DNA of 64,000 bases from Caenorhabditis remanei (Eukaryota > Nematoda > Chromadorea > Rhabditida > Rhabditidae). This document shows positions 22,371 through 33,800 of the stretch, in pieces. Each line of letters starts with the position of its first letter. Within the stretch, counting starts at the first letter, position 1. The notes under the pieces were generated by a model, which saw nothing but the letters and a program-made list of their open reading frames with translations, did not search any database and had not been told where the DNA came from. Position numbers and translations under genes: made by a program. The stretch covers positions 16,368,001 through 16,432,000 of the forward strand of contig NC_071332.1 of the NCBI RefSeq assembly GCF_010183535.1. Reading direction: 5' to 3'.

Positions 22371-23671
22371 GACACACTCTCAGTGAAACTCGAGCATGGC
22401 GATGTACAAAAAAAAGTCAAACCGGTTTTTATGGGTTGGTATTATGCATAGTGGGTACCTAGACAACTAATAACACATTGGTCCATATTTCATTTGGCTC
22501 CGCCCCCTACCGTCTAAAATAGCACCTATGGAGGGTGAAAATTCTAGAAAAAAATCTGAAAGTTTTTTCGATTAATTTTTGACAGGAACAGATAGAAAAC
22601 GTCATTTTAAGCATTTTTTGTGTTCAGACCATAGTTTAAGCGCCTCAATTTCGTCAAGAAAAAATGTCATTTTTGTAAAATTTTCTGGTTTTTTTCAAAC
22701 TTTTGTTTATAACTCAAAAAAACATTATTTGTTTGAATGAGATCTTTTCAGATTCGGAATCCCCATGAAATTTGGAGTAATATAGGCATTGTTTGGTCAA
22801 AAATCTCGGGGTACCTATTTTTGCTACAGAGCAAAATATGCGAATTTTCCAGAAATTTCAACCTATCCCACTCATGAGACAAAATTTCAATGTCACCAAA
22901 TCGCTTGAAATTTTACCAGAATATTACACTATATGTGTTCTATTCATTCCCAAAATTTCAGCTCATACGGTTCAATCCGCAGCTTTTTCAAAAATCAGTG
23001 TGTCAGTTTTCAGTGTTACAACAGAAAAAAATTCCAACAACTCTGAGAGGCGGGGATTAACCGTATGAGCTGAAATTTTGGGAATGAATAGAACACATAT
23101 AGTGTAATATTCTGGTAAAATTTCAAGCGATTTGGTGACATTGAAATTTTGTCTCATGAGTAGGGATAGGTTGAAATTTCTGGAAAATTCGCATATTTTG
23201 CTCTGTAGCAAAAATAGGTACCCCGAGATTTTTGACCAAACAATGCCTATATTACTCCAAATTTTATGGGGATTCTGAATCTGAAAAGATCTCATTCAAA
23301 CAAATGATGTTTTTTTGAGTTATAAACAAAAGTTTGAAAAAAACCCGAAAATTTTACAAAAATGACATTTTTTCTTGACGAAATTGAGGCGCTTAAACTA
23401 TGGTCTGAACACAAAAAATGCTTAAAATGACGTTTTCTATCTGTTCCTGTCAAAAATTAATCGAAAAAACTTTCAGATTTTTTTCTAGAATTTTCACCCT
23501 CCATAGGTGCTATTTTAGACGGTAGGGGGCGGAGCCAAATGAAATATGGACCAATGTGTTATTAGTTGTCTAGGTACCCACTATGCATAATACCAACCCA
23601 TAAAAACCGGTTTGACTTTTTTCTGTACAGTGGGTAACACGTTGGTGCTCGAGTTTTACTGAGAATGTGTC
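22371..23671. mobile_element. 1.3-kb palindromic element flanked by TTAA (piggyBac-like MITE)
   Basis: Arms of about 600 bp (22371-22972 and 23059-23671) are near-identical inverted copies around an 86-bp spacer. Ends are GACACA(C/T)TCTCAGT inward. TTAA lies on both sides (22367-22370 and 23672-23675), the target signature of piggyBac-type transposition. It has no transposase, so it would depend on one supplied elsewhere. The arms contain frames mirrored in each other and none looks like a gene. Confidence 0.8.
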
Positions 23672-23675
23672 TTAA

Positions 23676-23878
23676 CCAAGGCTGTCGCACGGCCGGCCGC
23701 GGCCGGCCGCGGCCCTCGGCTTTCAGGGCCGTCGCGGCCGCGGATTAACCAAATGGGCTGAATTTTTGCATATCGACTAATCTTTTGGTCCTCTACAAGG
23801 CCGCCTGAAGAAGCGAAAATTTTCCATGGCTGGGAACTGAGATATAAAATCGCCCCACGGCCTTTTTGACAGCCTTGG
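23676..23878. mobile_element. 203-bp MITE with CCAAGGCTGTC termini beside the palindromic element
   Basis: Starts CCAAGGCTGTC and ends GACAGCCTTGG, flanked by TCTTAA on both sides (23670-23675 and 23879-23884). It contains a very GC-rich GGCCGGCCGCGG double block. The left TCTTAA includes the right-hand TTAA of the palindromic element, so it inserted at that junction afterwards. Confidence 0.75.
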
Positions 23879-23884
23879 TCTTAA

Positions 23885-24195
23885 CGCTTATTTATCGTAT
23901 CTTTCAATTAAACTGCGACGCGCACGCAACACGACACCGGGAAAAAAGTTTAATCTTTTCATTGTGGAACTTCCGCGTCACACCCCTGTGCACTGATACA
24001 CATTGACCTCCACGGTGGCGTATGGTCGTTCTCAATAAAGGGTTTACGGTAATTTTAATCCGTAAAATTTCCATTTAATTTTTTATCACAGAGGTGTTCT
24101 TTGTTATAACTGTCTTGTTTCTAAATCAGAACATGAAGACTACGAGGAAGCGCGTGAACAAGGATAGGAAATTTAAAATTGTGTTGCGTTGCCAA
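23885..24195. other. Intergenic; no gene seen
   Basis: A/T-rich with a GC-rich patch near 23914-23940. An open frame from 24133 (MKTTRKRVNKDRK...) is short, basic and unsupported. Confidence 0.4.
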
Positions 24196-24198
24196 CGG

Positions 24199-24580
24199 TC
24201 ACAATACAAAAACCCATGAATGCACTGGTTGTGCTAAAAATGAGAACATTCCGATAATAGCGAATAGAATACTTCCCGATTCGATCAAAATCACTTTAAA
24301 AATAAAACAAAACCATATAATATTCGTTGGATGCCTCCCATCGTCTGTAATTTTCCCGAAACAAAGAAACAAGAAACTCAAGTCAGTTACAGCCTGCAAG
24401 AAGGCAGAGTTATAAAATAATTGATCAAATATTGGCTTGTGAAAATTTTGATCATTAACATCAGACACTTTCCGGAATTTGTATAGAATTAGACAGATGA
24501 ATAAAAAATTGTTAATAAGGGTCGGAAGAAATATCAGAAATGTGGAGACACTGGATAACGGACAGGTGGAAAAGAGGTTT
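24199..24580 (-). pseudogene. Chemoreceptor fragment (about three membrane segments)
   Basis: Continuous frame on the minus strand with TM1-like FLIFLPTLINNFLFICLIL, a short loop, FHKPIFDQLFYNSAFLQAV and ITDDGRHPTNIIWFCFIF, then LIESGSILFAIIGMFSF. It ends in a stop just where a third cytosolic loop should begin; downstream sequence in another frame (CDRWQRNT) looks like its continuation. The receptor family is not assigned. No matching C-terminal half is present, so this is probably a relic. Confidence 0.5.
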
Positions 24581-24719
24581 ATTCAGGAGTTATGGAATAT
24601 TGTGACTTCGGGCAAAAGCGATGTGATATGTGGAAAACATTTCCTTTCAAAACTGCGCTGCCTCCAAATGCTAACGATGATGAAAAACCTGATGCAGTGA
24701 TAATGTCATCGGATGTGGT

Positions 24720-25020
24720 GAGCATTACAGCGCTGTTGCTGAGTCAGCGATCTCAACAAAATCGATCGGATTGAGATCCGCCGACGAGGAAGGCCTAAAG
24801 TCGTTGTTCCAGCAGCCATTAAAATGAGAGAGATGATGAATTTTGTTGATTTGGAACTGTGGGACGTAGCCCAATCTTGTTGAAAGATGAAAAAGAGTAC
24901 AGTAGAGTGTTGAGCTGTGCAGAGGAACAAAACATCCTTCAAAACCAAGTTTTGGAAGACACCGAGTTGATTTTCGCATTTTTAAAAATAAAAACTAACG
25001 AAGTTTTACCGTAAGATGTC
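24720..25020 (-). pseudogene. Decayed mariner/Tc1-type transposase remnant
   Basis: Minus-strand translation in one frame gives FQQDWATSHSSKSTKF and, in another, SSADLNPIDFVEIADSA, the characteristic catalytic-region words of mariner/Tc1 transposases (QQD...SPDLNPID). They sit in different frames, so the coding sequence has at least one frameshift. Flanking termini not identified. Confidence 0.65.
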
Positions 25021-25716
25021 ACCGCGGCCCAGATCATCACAGTTTTAGAAAAAAGGTTATTAGGGGCCTGGTAACGTTAAGGGGACCTACTATCACCTTT
25101 TGATAACAAAAGTTTCTGCTTTTGACGGTTGGAAAAAGGTTCAATAATAAAATGTTTACCATAAGTCCAGATCACGCCCGATACGCGGCGCACAGGCGAT
25201 TTTGGCGTCTTACGTCTGATGGCCTGTATCAAAGCCAAAGTATCCAACTTCGAATTCCTTTTTTATACTAAATCTATTTTGAACATTCCAACTATTAATA
25301 ACGTTTTTTGTTGATTCAAGCGTTTTCCCGCCGAATATCCAAGAATTAAGAGCTTCGTATACTTATTCGCCACCCTGTATTGTACCATGTTTTCTGTTTT
25401 TAAGCACTAATTATGACGGGTTCATTGAATTAAGATAAAAAATATGTCACAACTCTGAAAACACACAACATTTTATACGAATCCAAACGTGCGATTCGCA
25501 TTATTTTCGTAATTCTAAAGAATAATTGATTTGGAGAAATTCAGAAAAATGGTTTTTTTTCTGATTTTCCAACAAAATTAAAGTTTTGTGAATTCTGACT
25601 AATCAGAATGTGAAAAAATGAGCTTGGGAAAGTATTAAAATTTTAAGTTTTTCTAAAGAAATAGATTGTCTTCGGGGGGAACTAAAATGAAGTAATCTGT
25701 GTTCTCTGGTATTTTC

Positions 25717-25990
25717 TCAGTGGAGTGACGAACCGAGACTGGACAGCGCAGAATTTTCGTTTTTGACCAAGTTTAATTTTCCCAAAAGCTTCCTAATTTC
25801 TGCTCGATACGACTTATAAATAAGCAGCATGGTAACAGTCGAGAATAGCCCATGGGATGCTGCCATAATCACTGACATATTCGAAAGTGCAATATCAAAA
25901 TGTTTGGTGGATAAAGTAGACGTAAGATAGGCCGCTGGTGCCAAGATAACCAGAAATGGTAGAGATATTTGTAGACAGACAGCTTTGAAA
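25717..25990 (-). pseudogene. srh-type chemoreceptor C-terminal fragment (left copy)
   Basis: Encodes only the end of an srh receptor: FFKAVCLQISLPFLVILAPA, then FDIALSNMSVIMAASHGLFSTVTML and the terminal YKSYRAEIRKLLGKL tail. It stops upstream at the palindrome boundary, so the N-terminal six membrane segments are absent. The copy at 29517-30291 is its mirror partner and differs by Ala/Thr in MA(A/T)SHG. Confidence 0.85.
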
Positions 25991-26157
25991 AAAAAAAAAA
26001 CTCCTCATGAAAAATATGATGATACGATTATATGAAAAGTTGTGTCGTACACACTTATTGAGCAATAGGCTACATATATTCTAAACAGCAGAAAACTGTA
26101 CAAGATTGAAATGTTTTGTAGTAGAAAGAAATAAAGATTCATGAGGAGAAAAAAAAA

Positions 26158-27242
26158 TCAGTTTTGCGTTGCACAGGGAGGCATTCGAACCACTGCCACC
26201 TTGTTACTCTTGTAAAATTTCTTGATTCCCAAAATTTTTAAAGTTTCCGTTCTATAAGGTTTGTGAATAAGAAGCATAAGAATTGTGGCAAACAATCCGT
26301 GTGAAGTTATCATAATTACCGAAAAATTAGTAAAAGCTATATCAAAATTTTTAGAATAAATTGTTGATAAAATATAGCAAGCTGGAATCATGATCACCAC
26401 AAATGGAAGAGCAACTTGGATGCATACGGCTATGAAAAATTGACGTTGGAGCTGTGTAGTTCGTTGTGATTGAGATTTGATTCCGAATACGAAGTTGACA
26501 GTTTTCGCAAAGAAAAAGAAGATTTGAGTCCAAACAAACATAGTAAATAAGCCACTACAGACAAAAATTAAATATTCATTTCCAAGCATGAAAAACTTCG
26601 GGTGGTTGACTATTTTGAGTGGTAGGCAAGGAAGCTTTTTCAGAGCTATTTCTCTTGCAACTGACTGATCCGGCATATTGATAAAAGATGGCATGAGTAC
26701 GTTTAGTGTAATAAAATAATTAATGAAATAATGTACTGCTCGTTTGAATCTTCGGCTAGATGTATCACAGTCCAAACGCACCAAATAGTTGTACCGATTT
26801 TCGAAGAACATAGTGACAGCTGGTCCATAAACTGAGAACAAAATTTTAAGAAAATCAACCGAGATTCGGAAAATTTACGTAAAAACAATGTAAGTCCGAT
26901 GTAACATTGGATCGATATGGGCATCCCAATAGATGAAAGTACTCCAATAGAATAACCAGAACAAATTGAGAATATTATTATTGGAAAAGCAAGTGTTGTT
27001 GTGTATATGTCATATAAAGCGAATCTGCAATTCATTCTTGAAAAACTGTGTTATAATTCAACTCACGTCAAATGCACTAACAGCATAGGAATCTTCATTT
27101 TTCCCATTTCATTTGGGGTCTTCATTATGATTATGTAAGCTCCCAAAGTATGGAGTGGTACTTGAATAACAGACAAACTATGTAAAGCTAGTTCCAGAAA
27201 TTCATCGGATTCGAAATAGTTGTTTCGATATGTACAACTCAT
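26158..27242 (-). CDS. Seven-transmembrane chemoreceptor, srh-type (left palindrome copy)
   Basis: Exons 27067-27242, 26879-27024 and 26158-26831 give 331 residues, identical to the gene at 27930-29014. Markers are VIQVPLHTLGAYIIIMKTP and NEMGKMKIPMLLVHLTFALYD in TM1-TM2, the FFENRYNYL motif after TM3, QLQRQFFIAVCIQVALPF at TM6, and the SHGLFATILMLLIHKPYRTE end of TM7, as in nematode srh receptors. It is divergent from its twin, the two ATGs being 688 bp apart across the MITE. Intact. If both are expressed they would encode the same receptor from mirror promoters. Confidence 0.88.
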
Positions 27243-27390
27243 GCTCTGCAACTACACGATGAATGGTTAGATCGGAATGATAAACAGAATAAATAGTTGT
27301 TTTGTGTTCGTATATCTCATTAAACAGAAAAACAAGTTTTGGAAAAAATGAAAAAAAAACTTCCCTGAAACGTAAACATGGTGATTCATT

Positions 27391-27781
27391 AAAGGAGGAC
27401 TGAAGACATATTTTTTTATTTCAGATTCCGATACTTCAAAAAATTCTGAGCAACTTTCATCTTTGGAGCATGTGCTAAAAATCGCTTTAAACGCCCTAAA
27501 TTCACGTTTTCCCGGCTCAAATTGAGCTTTCGTGGAAGAGTTTTCCCACGCGAATTGGTTTTTTCAACAAAACTTGTTTTTCGTGTTTTTCTTCTTATTT
27601 AATGATATAAACTGAAATTCGCGTGGGAAAACTCTTCCACGAAAGCTCAATTTGAGCCGGGAAAACGTGAATTTAGGGCGTTTAAAGCGATTTTTAGCAC
27701 ATGCTCCAAAGATGAAAGTTGCTCAGAATTTTTTGAAGTATCGGAATCTGAAATAAAAAAATATGTCTTCAGTCCTCCTTT
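27391..27781. mobile_element. Fold-back MITE forming the palindrome centre
   Basis: Ends are AAAGGAGGACTGAAG inward and its exact inverse. Arms are identical up to a 59-bp loop (27557-27615). A diverged member of the same family lies in an intron of the nuclear receptor gene (46683-47189), sharing AAAGGAGGACT, a CAACTTTC block and TTTTCCCACGCGAATT. It is therefore a dispersed element in its own right, and the gene palindrome is symmetric exactly about it. Confidence 0.8.
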
Positions 27782-27929
27782 AATGAATCACCATGTTTAC
27801 GTTTCAGGGAAGTTTTTTTTTCATTTTTTCCAAAACTTGTTTTTCTGTTTAATGAGATATACGAACACAAAACAACTATTTATTCTGTTTATCATTCCGA
27901 TCTAACCATTCATCGTGTAGTTGCAGAGC

Positions 27930-29014
27930 ATGAGTTGCACATATCGAAACAACTATTTCGAATCCGATGAATTTCTGGAACTTGCTTTACATAGTTTGTC
28001 TGTTATTCAAGTACCACTCCATACTTTGGGAGCTTACATAATCATAATGAAGACCCCAAATGAAATGGGAAAAATGAAGATTCCTATGCTGTTAGTGCAT
28101 TTGACGTGAGTTGAATTATAACACAGTTTTTCAAGAATGAATTGCAGATTCGCTTTATATGACATATACACAACAACACTTGCTTTTCCAATAATAATAT
28201 TCTCAATTTGTTCTGGTTATTCTATTGGAGTACTTTCATCTATTGGGATGCCCATATCGATCCAATGTTACATCGGACTTACATTGTTTTTACGTAAATT
28301 TTCCGAATCTCGGTTGATTTTCTTAAAATTTTGTTCTCAGTTTATGGACCAGCTGTCACTATGTTCTTCGAAAATCGGTACAACTATTTGGTGCGTTTGG
28401 ACTGTGATACATCTAGCCGAAGATTCAAACGAGCAGTACATTATTTCATTAATTATTTTATTACACTAAACGTACTCATGCCATCTTTTATCAATATGCC
28501 GGATCAGTCAGTTGCAAGAGAAATAGCTCTGAAAAAGCTTCCTTGCCTACCACTCAAAATAGTCAACCACCCGAAGTTTTTCATGCTTGGAAATGAATAT
28601 TTAATTTTTGTCTGTAGTGGCTTATTTACTATGTTTGTTTGGACTCAAATCTTCTTTTTCTTTGCGAAAACTGTCAACTTCGTATTCGGAATCAAATCTC
28701 AATCACAACGAACTACACAGCTCCAACGTCAATTTTTCATAGCCGTATGCATCCAAGTTGCTCTTCCATTTGTGGTGATCATGATTCCAGCTTGCTATAT
28801 TTTATCAACAATTTATTCTAAAAATTTTGATATAGCTTTTACTAATTTTTCGGTAATTATGATAACTTCACACGGATTGTTTGCCACAATTCTTATGCTT
28901 CTTATTCACAAACCTTATAGAACGGAAACTTTAAAAATTTTGGGAATCAAGAAATTTTACAAGAGTAACAAGGTGGCAGTGGTTCGAATGCCTCCCTGTG
29001 CAACGCAAAACTGA
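27930..29014 (+). CDS. Seven-transmembrane chemoreceptor, srh-type (right palindrome copy)
   Basis: Exons 27930-28105, 28148-28293 and 28341-29014 encode the same 331 residues as the left copy. The start ATG (MSCTYRNNYF) was chosen because it gives a normal short N-terminus before TM1. Coding and introns match the left copy without any difference that I can see; the first mismatches appear within about 5 bases after the stop codon (near 29017 and 29030). Expected to be a sensory-neuron GPCR. Confidence 0.88.
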
Positions 29015-29466
29015 TTCTTTTTCTCCTCATAAATCTTTATTTCTTTCTACTACAAAACATTTCAATCTTGTACAGTTTTCTGCTGTTTAGAATATTTGTA
29101 GCCTATTGCTCAATAAGTGTGTACGCCACAACTTTTCATATAATCGTATCATCATATTTTTCATGAGGAGTTTTGAAATAAATTGGACAATTTAGCTCTT
29201 TAGGTTTATACAGGCTCTCAATCTAATGGTATGAACAATGTTGCTTTAAAACTTTTTGTTTTTACAAAAACTCCTGATATAGGGAGTGGAATAAACTTAT
29301 GACGAGCACTGTATTTTCGTAATGAATGCCACCATATTCTTGTTACAAGGAAGTTTTTTGTTCTTTAAAATCTTGTTTTGCTGTTTTTTATAAAATATGC
29401 GAACACAAAACAGCTTTGTCATCTGTTATCATTCCGATCTGACCGTACATCGAATAGTCGTAGAGC

Positions 29467-30291
29467 ATGAGTTGCACATATCAAATAAACTAAACTTTAC
29501 ATTTACAAAGACAGTTTTTCAAAGCTGTCTGTCTACAAATATCTCTACCATTTCATCGTGGATGCATTCACCACAACACGCTTCGCTGGAAATCCAGCTG
29601 CTGTTTGCTTGATTCCGGAGGTGGGTTTTTCATCAATGTATCGTACCGAGACGTTCTGAAAATGGAACGTTTTGAAACCAGGACATTTTTTTCGCTCTAT
29701 TGACAAGCGTGGTACACATTGTCGTAGCGGTGAACTTTCGATCTTTCTGTGCATACCGGCGGTGAACATTAGAATTTATATAGTAAGTGGATTGAAATAA
29801 TGATTTGTAAGCAATTTTTCTAGGAAATAAATCAATTTTTCGCCAAATTCTCACAAAATTGTTAATGTGTGGATGGTCGGAATAGTACAAATTTCAGAGA
29901 AAGAGAAGCGAGAAAGAACAAAGAAGCGATGGAAGAAGGAAGAGAGAAGCGACGAAGGAAGCTGAAGGTTTATTTTCTTACAATATACAGGCCAAATTTC
30001 AAAATTTCAAAATTTCAAAAATGAAATTAACGTCTACAAATATCTCTACCATTTCTGGTTATCTTGGCACCAGCGGCCTATCTTACGTCTACTTTATCCA
30101 CCAAACATTTTGATATTGCACTTTCGAATATGTCAGTGATTATGGCAACATCCCATGGGCTATTCTCGACTGTTACCATGCTGCTTATTTATAAGTCGTA
30201 TCGAGCAGAAATTAGGAAGCTTTTGGGAAAATTAAACTTGGTCAAAAACGAAAATTCTGCGCTGTCCAGTCTCGGTTCGTCACTCCACTGA
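29467..30291 (+). pseudogene. Third srh receptor remnant: 5' end joined to 3' end, split by foreign DNA
   Basis: The 5' flank and first codons (MSCTY at 29467) resemble the intact srh start at 27930, but the frame closes after about seven residues. From 29517 the sequence is the last exon of an srh gene (FFKAVCLQISLPF). That exon is interrupted at 29551-30032 by DNA copied from the PhzF-like locus and resumes as LVILAPAAYLTSTL... to the stop at 30289-30291. A large internal deletion plus an insertion make it non-functional. A Ty3-type element begins only a few bases downstream. Confidence 0.85.
29551..30032 (+). other. ~480-bp templated insert copied from the PhzF-like locus at 52.15 kb
   Basis: Near-identical to about 52162-52643, including most of the PhzF-like first exon (IVDAFTTTRFAGNPAAVCLI), its donor site and downstream intron. 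The target word lying immediately left of the insert (29530-29553) is repeated immediately right (30032-30055), a 24-bp duplication. The insert lacks transposon termini. Small indels distinguish the copies (for example near 29987 versus 52600). Confidence 0.88.
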
Positions 30292-30294
30292 GAA

Positions 30295-30634
30295 AGTAGC
30301 CCTCGTACGAATACGGGGTGGTCGGGTTTCTTATAAAATACGACAACAAAACACGCTTTCTTACAATAAAATACTCTTTATTGCAAGAATTAATAATGCC
30401 ACGACAATTGTACACGATAAAATCAATCAAAAACAGCGATAAAACGCAGAAAACTAACTGAAACTAGCCAACCGGGCTCAAGAATAATTTATAATCCACG
30501 TGGACTACACGCCCACGTAAATCGGCGCGCTGAGGTTACGGTGGACGAGCGGAACATGAGCGGAGTGTCGTTGCGTATTTGATGTGATGTCTCGAAGAAT
30601 AAGGGGTTATGGGGGTACCTTGCCACTGGCAACT
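30295..30634 (-). repeat. 3' LTR of the Ty3-type element
   Basis: 340 bp, matching 37282-37621; the one difference noticed is C versus T near 30594/37581. It lies next to the polypurine tract, so it is the 3' LTR on the minus strand. Contains AATAAA-like words. Confidence 0.9.
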
Positions 30635-30650
30635 TCCCCCCCCTTTACAG
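30635..30650 (-). promoter_or_regulatory. Polypurine tract of the Ty3-type element
   Basis: On the minus strand the 16 bases before the 3' LTR read CTGTAAAGGGGGGGGA, the expected plus-strand primer. Confidence 0.8.
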
Positions 30651-30858
30651 AAACCGGGCCCCGACCGGTTGGAGAGCAATCACCAATACGACTTACATTC
30701 TTCACCGCGTGTTTCTCACCGCCCAGCCTAAACTCAGTTAACCCACCCTAACAACAAACATTAATAAACAACTCTTTAAGAGACGTACAAATTCTACTCT
30801 ACTTTAACACAATATTAGTAAAACCAAACAAAACACAATTAGTTATATTGCTGACCGT

Positions 30859-33800
30859 TCACTGATGACTCGGACGGCTTCTTTTCGATGGCGGCTCCTT
30901 TTCCAGATCCTTCCTCAGCATCTCGACGATTCCACCGCTCGGCATCACGGCTTCTAGGAAGTCCGCCAACTCCTTTGCAGTCTTGAAACGTTCCGGCGCT
31001 GTCGTTATCATTGGCATTTGCTTTGCGCCCACACTTTTCATCGGTTCAATCCATATGGCATTTGCGGAAGTCATGAGTGTCCTCTTCCATGTTTCCGTCA
31101 CCAATGGAACCTCGGCAAAAGTACAATCCATTCGAAATGGACAGACAACCAATTCCTTGACTTCTCTTGCGAGTTTATCGATGACGTCTCCAGTTCTTTT
31201 ATTCTTTTCTTCGTCCGTGGTCAGAGTCAACAGGAACACCGCCGTTTGAACTTGTTCGAAATCATACTTGTCGACCCATCCGTCTGCATTCGCTTCTCTC
31301 ATTTCCAGAAGTCCCTTGCCTTTGATGCCCATTCTCGGTCCAATGAGTATCTCAGGTTCGCGAATAACCGTCTTCTTTGGCTTCAATCGCTCCTCCACTT
31401 CTTTCTTGACTTCTTCAGCAGCAGCCTTCCACTCCTTCTCTTGAATCGTACTATTCATGATTGCTTTCGCAACCATTGAACATTCCTTTGCGAACATCTT
31501 GAGTGCCTCCACCTTTTCCGGCTCTCCCACCTCCTTTCGCACCATAGCCGAATGCATCATCATATGACCATCAGCACCACGTATCTGCTTGTTACGCATG
31601 ACCAATAAATTGGCCGCTTCCTCTAGTGTCCGGCAACTCTGCTCATCCAGCTTCACATGGCACGGACCAAATTTGCAGTCGCATCCGTTGATCACGAAGT
31701 TCCTGAAAGAATTCATGTTTTCAACACTGATTTCTATGTTTCTTATTACATGAACCCCGCTCTCCCCACTCTCTCGAACACCTCGTTTCCCTCTTCTTGT
31801 TTTAGCCTTCACACTCATTTCTGGCACCTCAATCGGCACTTTCCTGACATGTTCCCATGGCACCCAGATCTTCTCTTTCCCTCCTACAATTGGAATAACC
31901 TCCGCTGAATTTTCTGTTGTTTTCAACACCCGATACATCCCTTGCCACTCATTTCGCAGCTTTGCATTCTTTGTCCCTATCTTTTCCGATGGACTCTTTA
32001 TAAGCACCCTGTCTCCCACTACTGGATATCTGATTTTATGCACTCCGTGCTTCTTATCGAAGTATCGTTTCGCGTCCTCTTGTTCCCTCTTTATGTGCGC
32101 TCTGGCCTCTTCCTGCGCACTGTTCATCTGCTCCGCATGTCTGAACTTGTACTCGTCCGTGTCAACCTGATAGCGTCCCACCAATTCCTCCGCATCTGCC
32201 TTCATCGGAATTCTCGCATCCCTTCCGTACATCAAGTAATGTGGACTTTCCCCCGTTGCGTCATGACGACATGAATTATATGCAAAAACAGCATATGGCA
32301 GCTTCTCGTCCCACTCCGCTGGAATCACCGTAATCTTTTTCAAGACCGTCTGAATTGTTCTGTTGAACCTTTCCACTGCCCCATTCATCCTTGAGTTGTA
32401 TCCTTTTGTCCTTATGAGCTTAATATTCGACATTTTTGCGACTTTTTCGAAAGTTGCATTCGCGAACTCCAGTCCCTGATCCGTCAATATAGCCTTCGGG
32501 ACCCTTCCTTCTTTCAGCAACCAATTCTCAACAAAAGCCTTTGCCACTGTCTCAGCCGACTTGTCCGGAATCGCGCACACTCCCGCGTATCTACTGAACA
32601 GATCGACTATGGTCAATACATATCGATTCCCGTGAGCGCTCCTTCCCAAATCCAACAAATCAAGCGCCACAATTTCCAGCGGTTCACTCGTTTCTATTGC
32701 TGTCAATGGTGCTGTCAATATCTGTTTAGCATTACTGCATAGACATTGTTGACATTCCTTGGACCATTTCCCAATCCACGCCCTCATTCGCGGCCACCAA
32801 ACCCTCTTTTCCAGCATTGCTCCGACTTTCTCCGGACTCCAGTGTCCTCCGAATATTCCCCCGTGCGCCTCTTGGAACACTTCCTTACGCTTCTCCTCTG
32901 GAACCACTTTCAGTGTCGCCCCATACTTAGTCACCAACATCAACTCGTCCCCAACCATCATAAACTCGCTGAGATCTCTTTTTCCTTCTCCTGGAACTTC
33001 TACCATCCCGTCTTGTTCCCCTTTCTCCAATTTTCTGATGATCCCCCTCCATTTCTCGTCCTTCTCCAACGTCTCTTTCCAACTGCGTTTAGCCGTCTCT
33101 TCTTTCTCCACCACCGACACCTCATTCACCACCCGTACCACTTCCATCCTAGCTTGCTCATGTACTTCTTTCATCTCTTCAATTTCTTGTGCCCCTCCTC
33201 TTGACAATGCGTCTGCTACCGGATTAGCTTTTCCTTTCAGGTAAACAATGTTTAACGCAAAGTCCTGCATCTCCATTGACCATCTTAGCAATCTATCCGC
33301 CAACTTCTTTCCTTTGAACAGACTTGTCAATGGTTGGTGGTCCGTGAATACTGTAGTCGGACACCCGAAAATGAAGTGTTTGAATCTTCTTGTGGCAAAT
33401 AATACCGCCAATGCCTCCTTATCACTGACGTGATAGTTCTTCTCAGCTGGAGTCAACGCCTTAGACGCAAATGCAATAGGATGCACTTTCCCGTCCAATC
33501 CCACTTGAGCTAGTACTGCTCCGATTCCATACCCCGACGCATCTGTGAAAATGCAGAACGGTCTCTCGAAACTTCTTGCCGCCTCTATATCTGGCTGTGC
33601 CAACACCGGCGCACTTGTCATCCTCCTTTTCAACTCCTCAAATGCTTCCTGTTGTTCTGACGTCCATCTCCATGCAACTTTTGGTGAAGTCAGCGGTGTC
33701 AACGGCGCCGCAATCGATGAGAAATTCATCACGAAGTTTCTGTAGTATGTGCAAAGCCCGAGGAAAGAATGCAGCTCCACCCGATCTTTTGGGATTGGAA

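Larger units (their letters stand above)
25376..27556. repeat. Left arm of the compound inverted duplication
   Basis: Mirror image of the right arm starting at 27616. Within 26158-29014 every position p pairs with 55172-p with no indel. Outward, homology continues through 25990, then the third srh remnant (25717-25987), then a non-coding block to 25376 matching 37622-37963. A ~340-bp stretch present on the right (29173-29516) is missing here. Confidence 0.9.

Noticed and set aside
25990..29172. Palindrome as a pure assembly artefact
   Set aside because: The outer arms carry different insertions, a deletion and scattered mismatches, which a duplicated contig would not show; still needs long-read confirmation.
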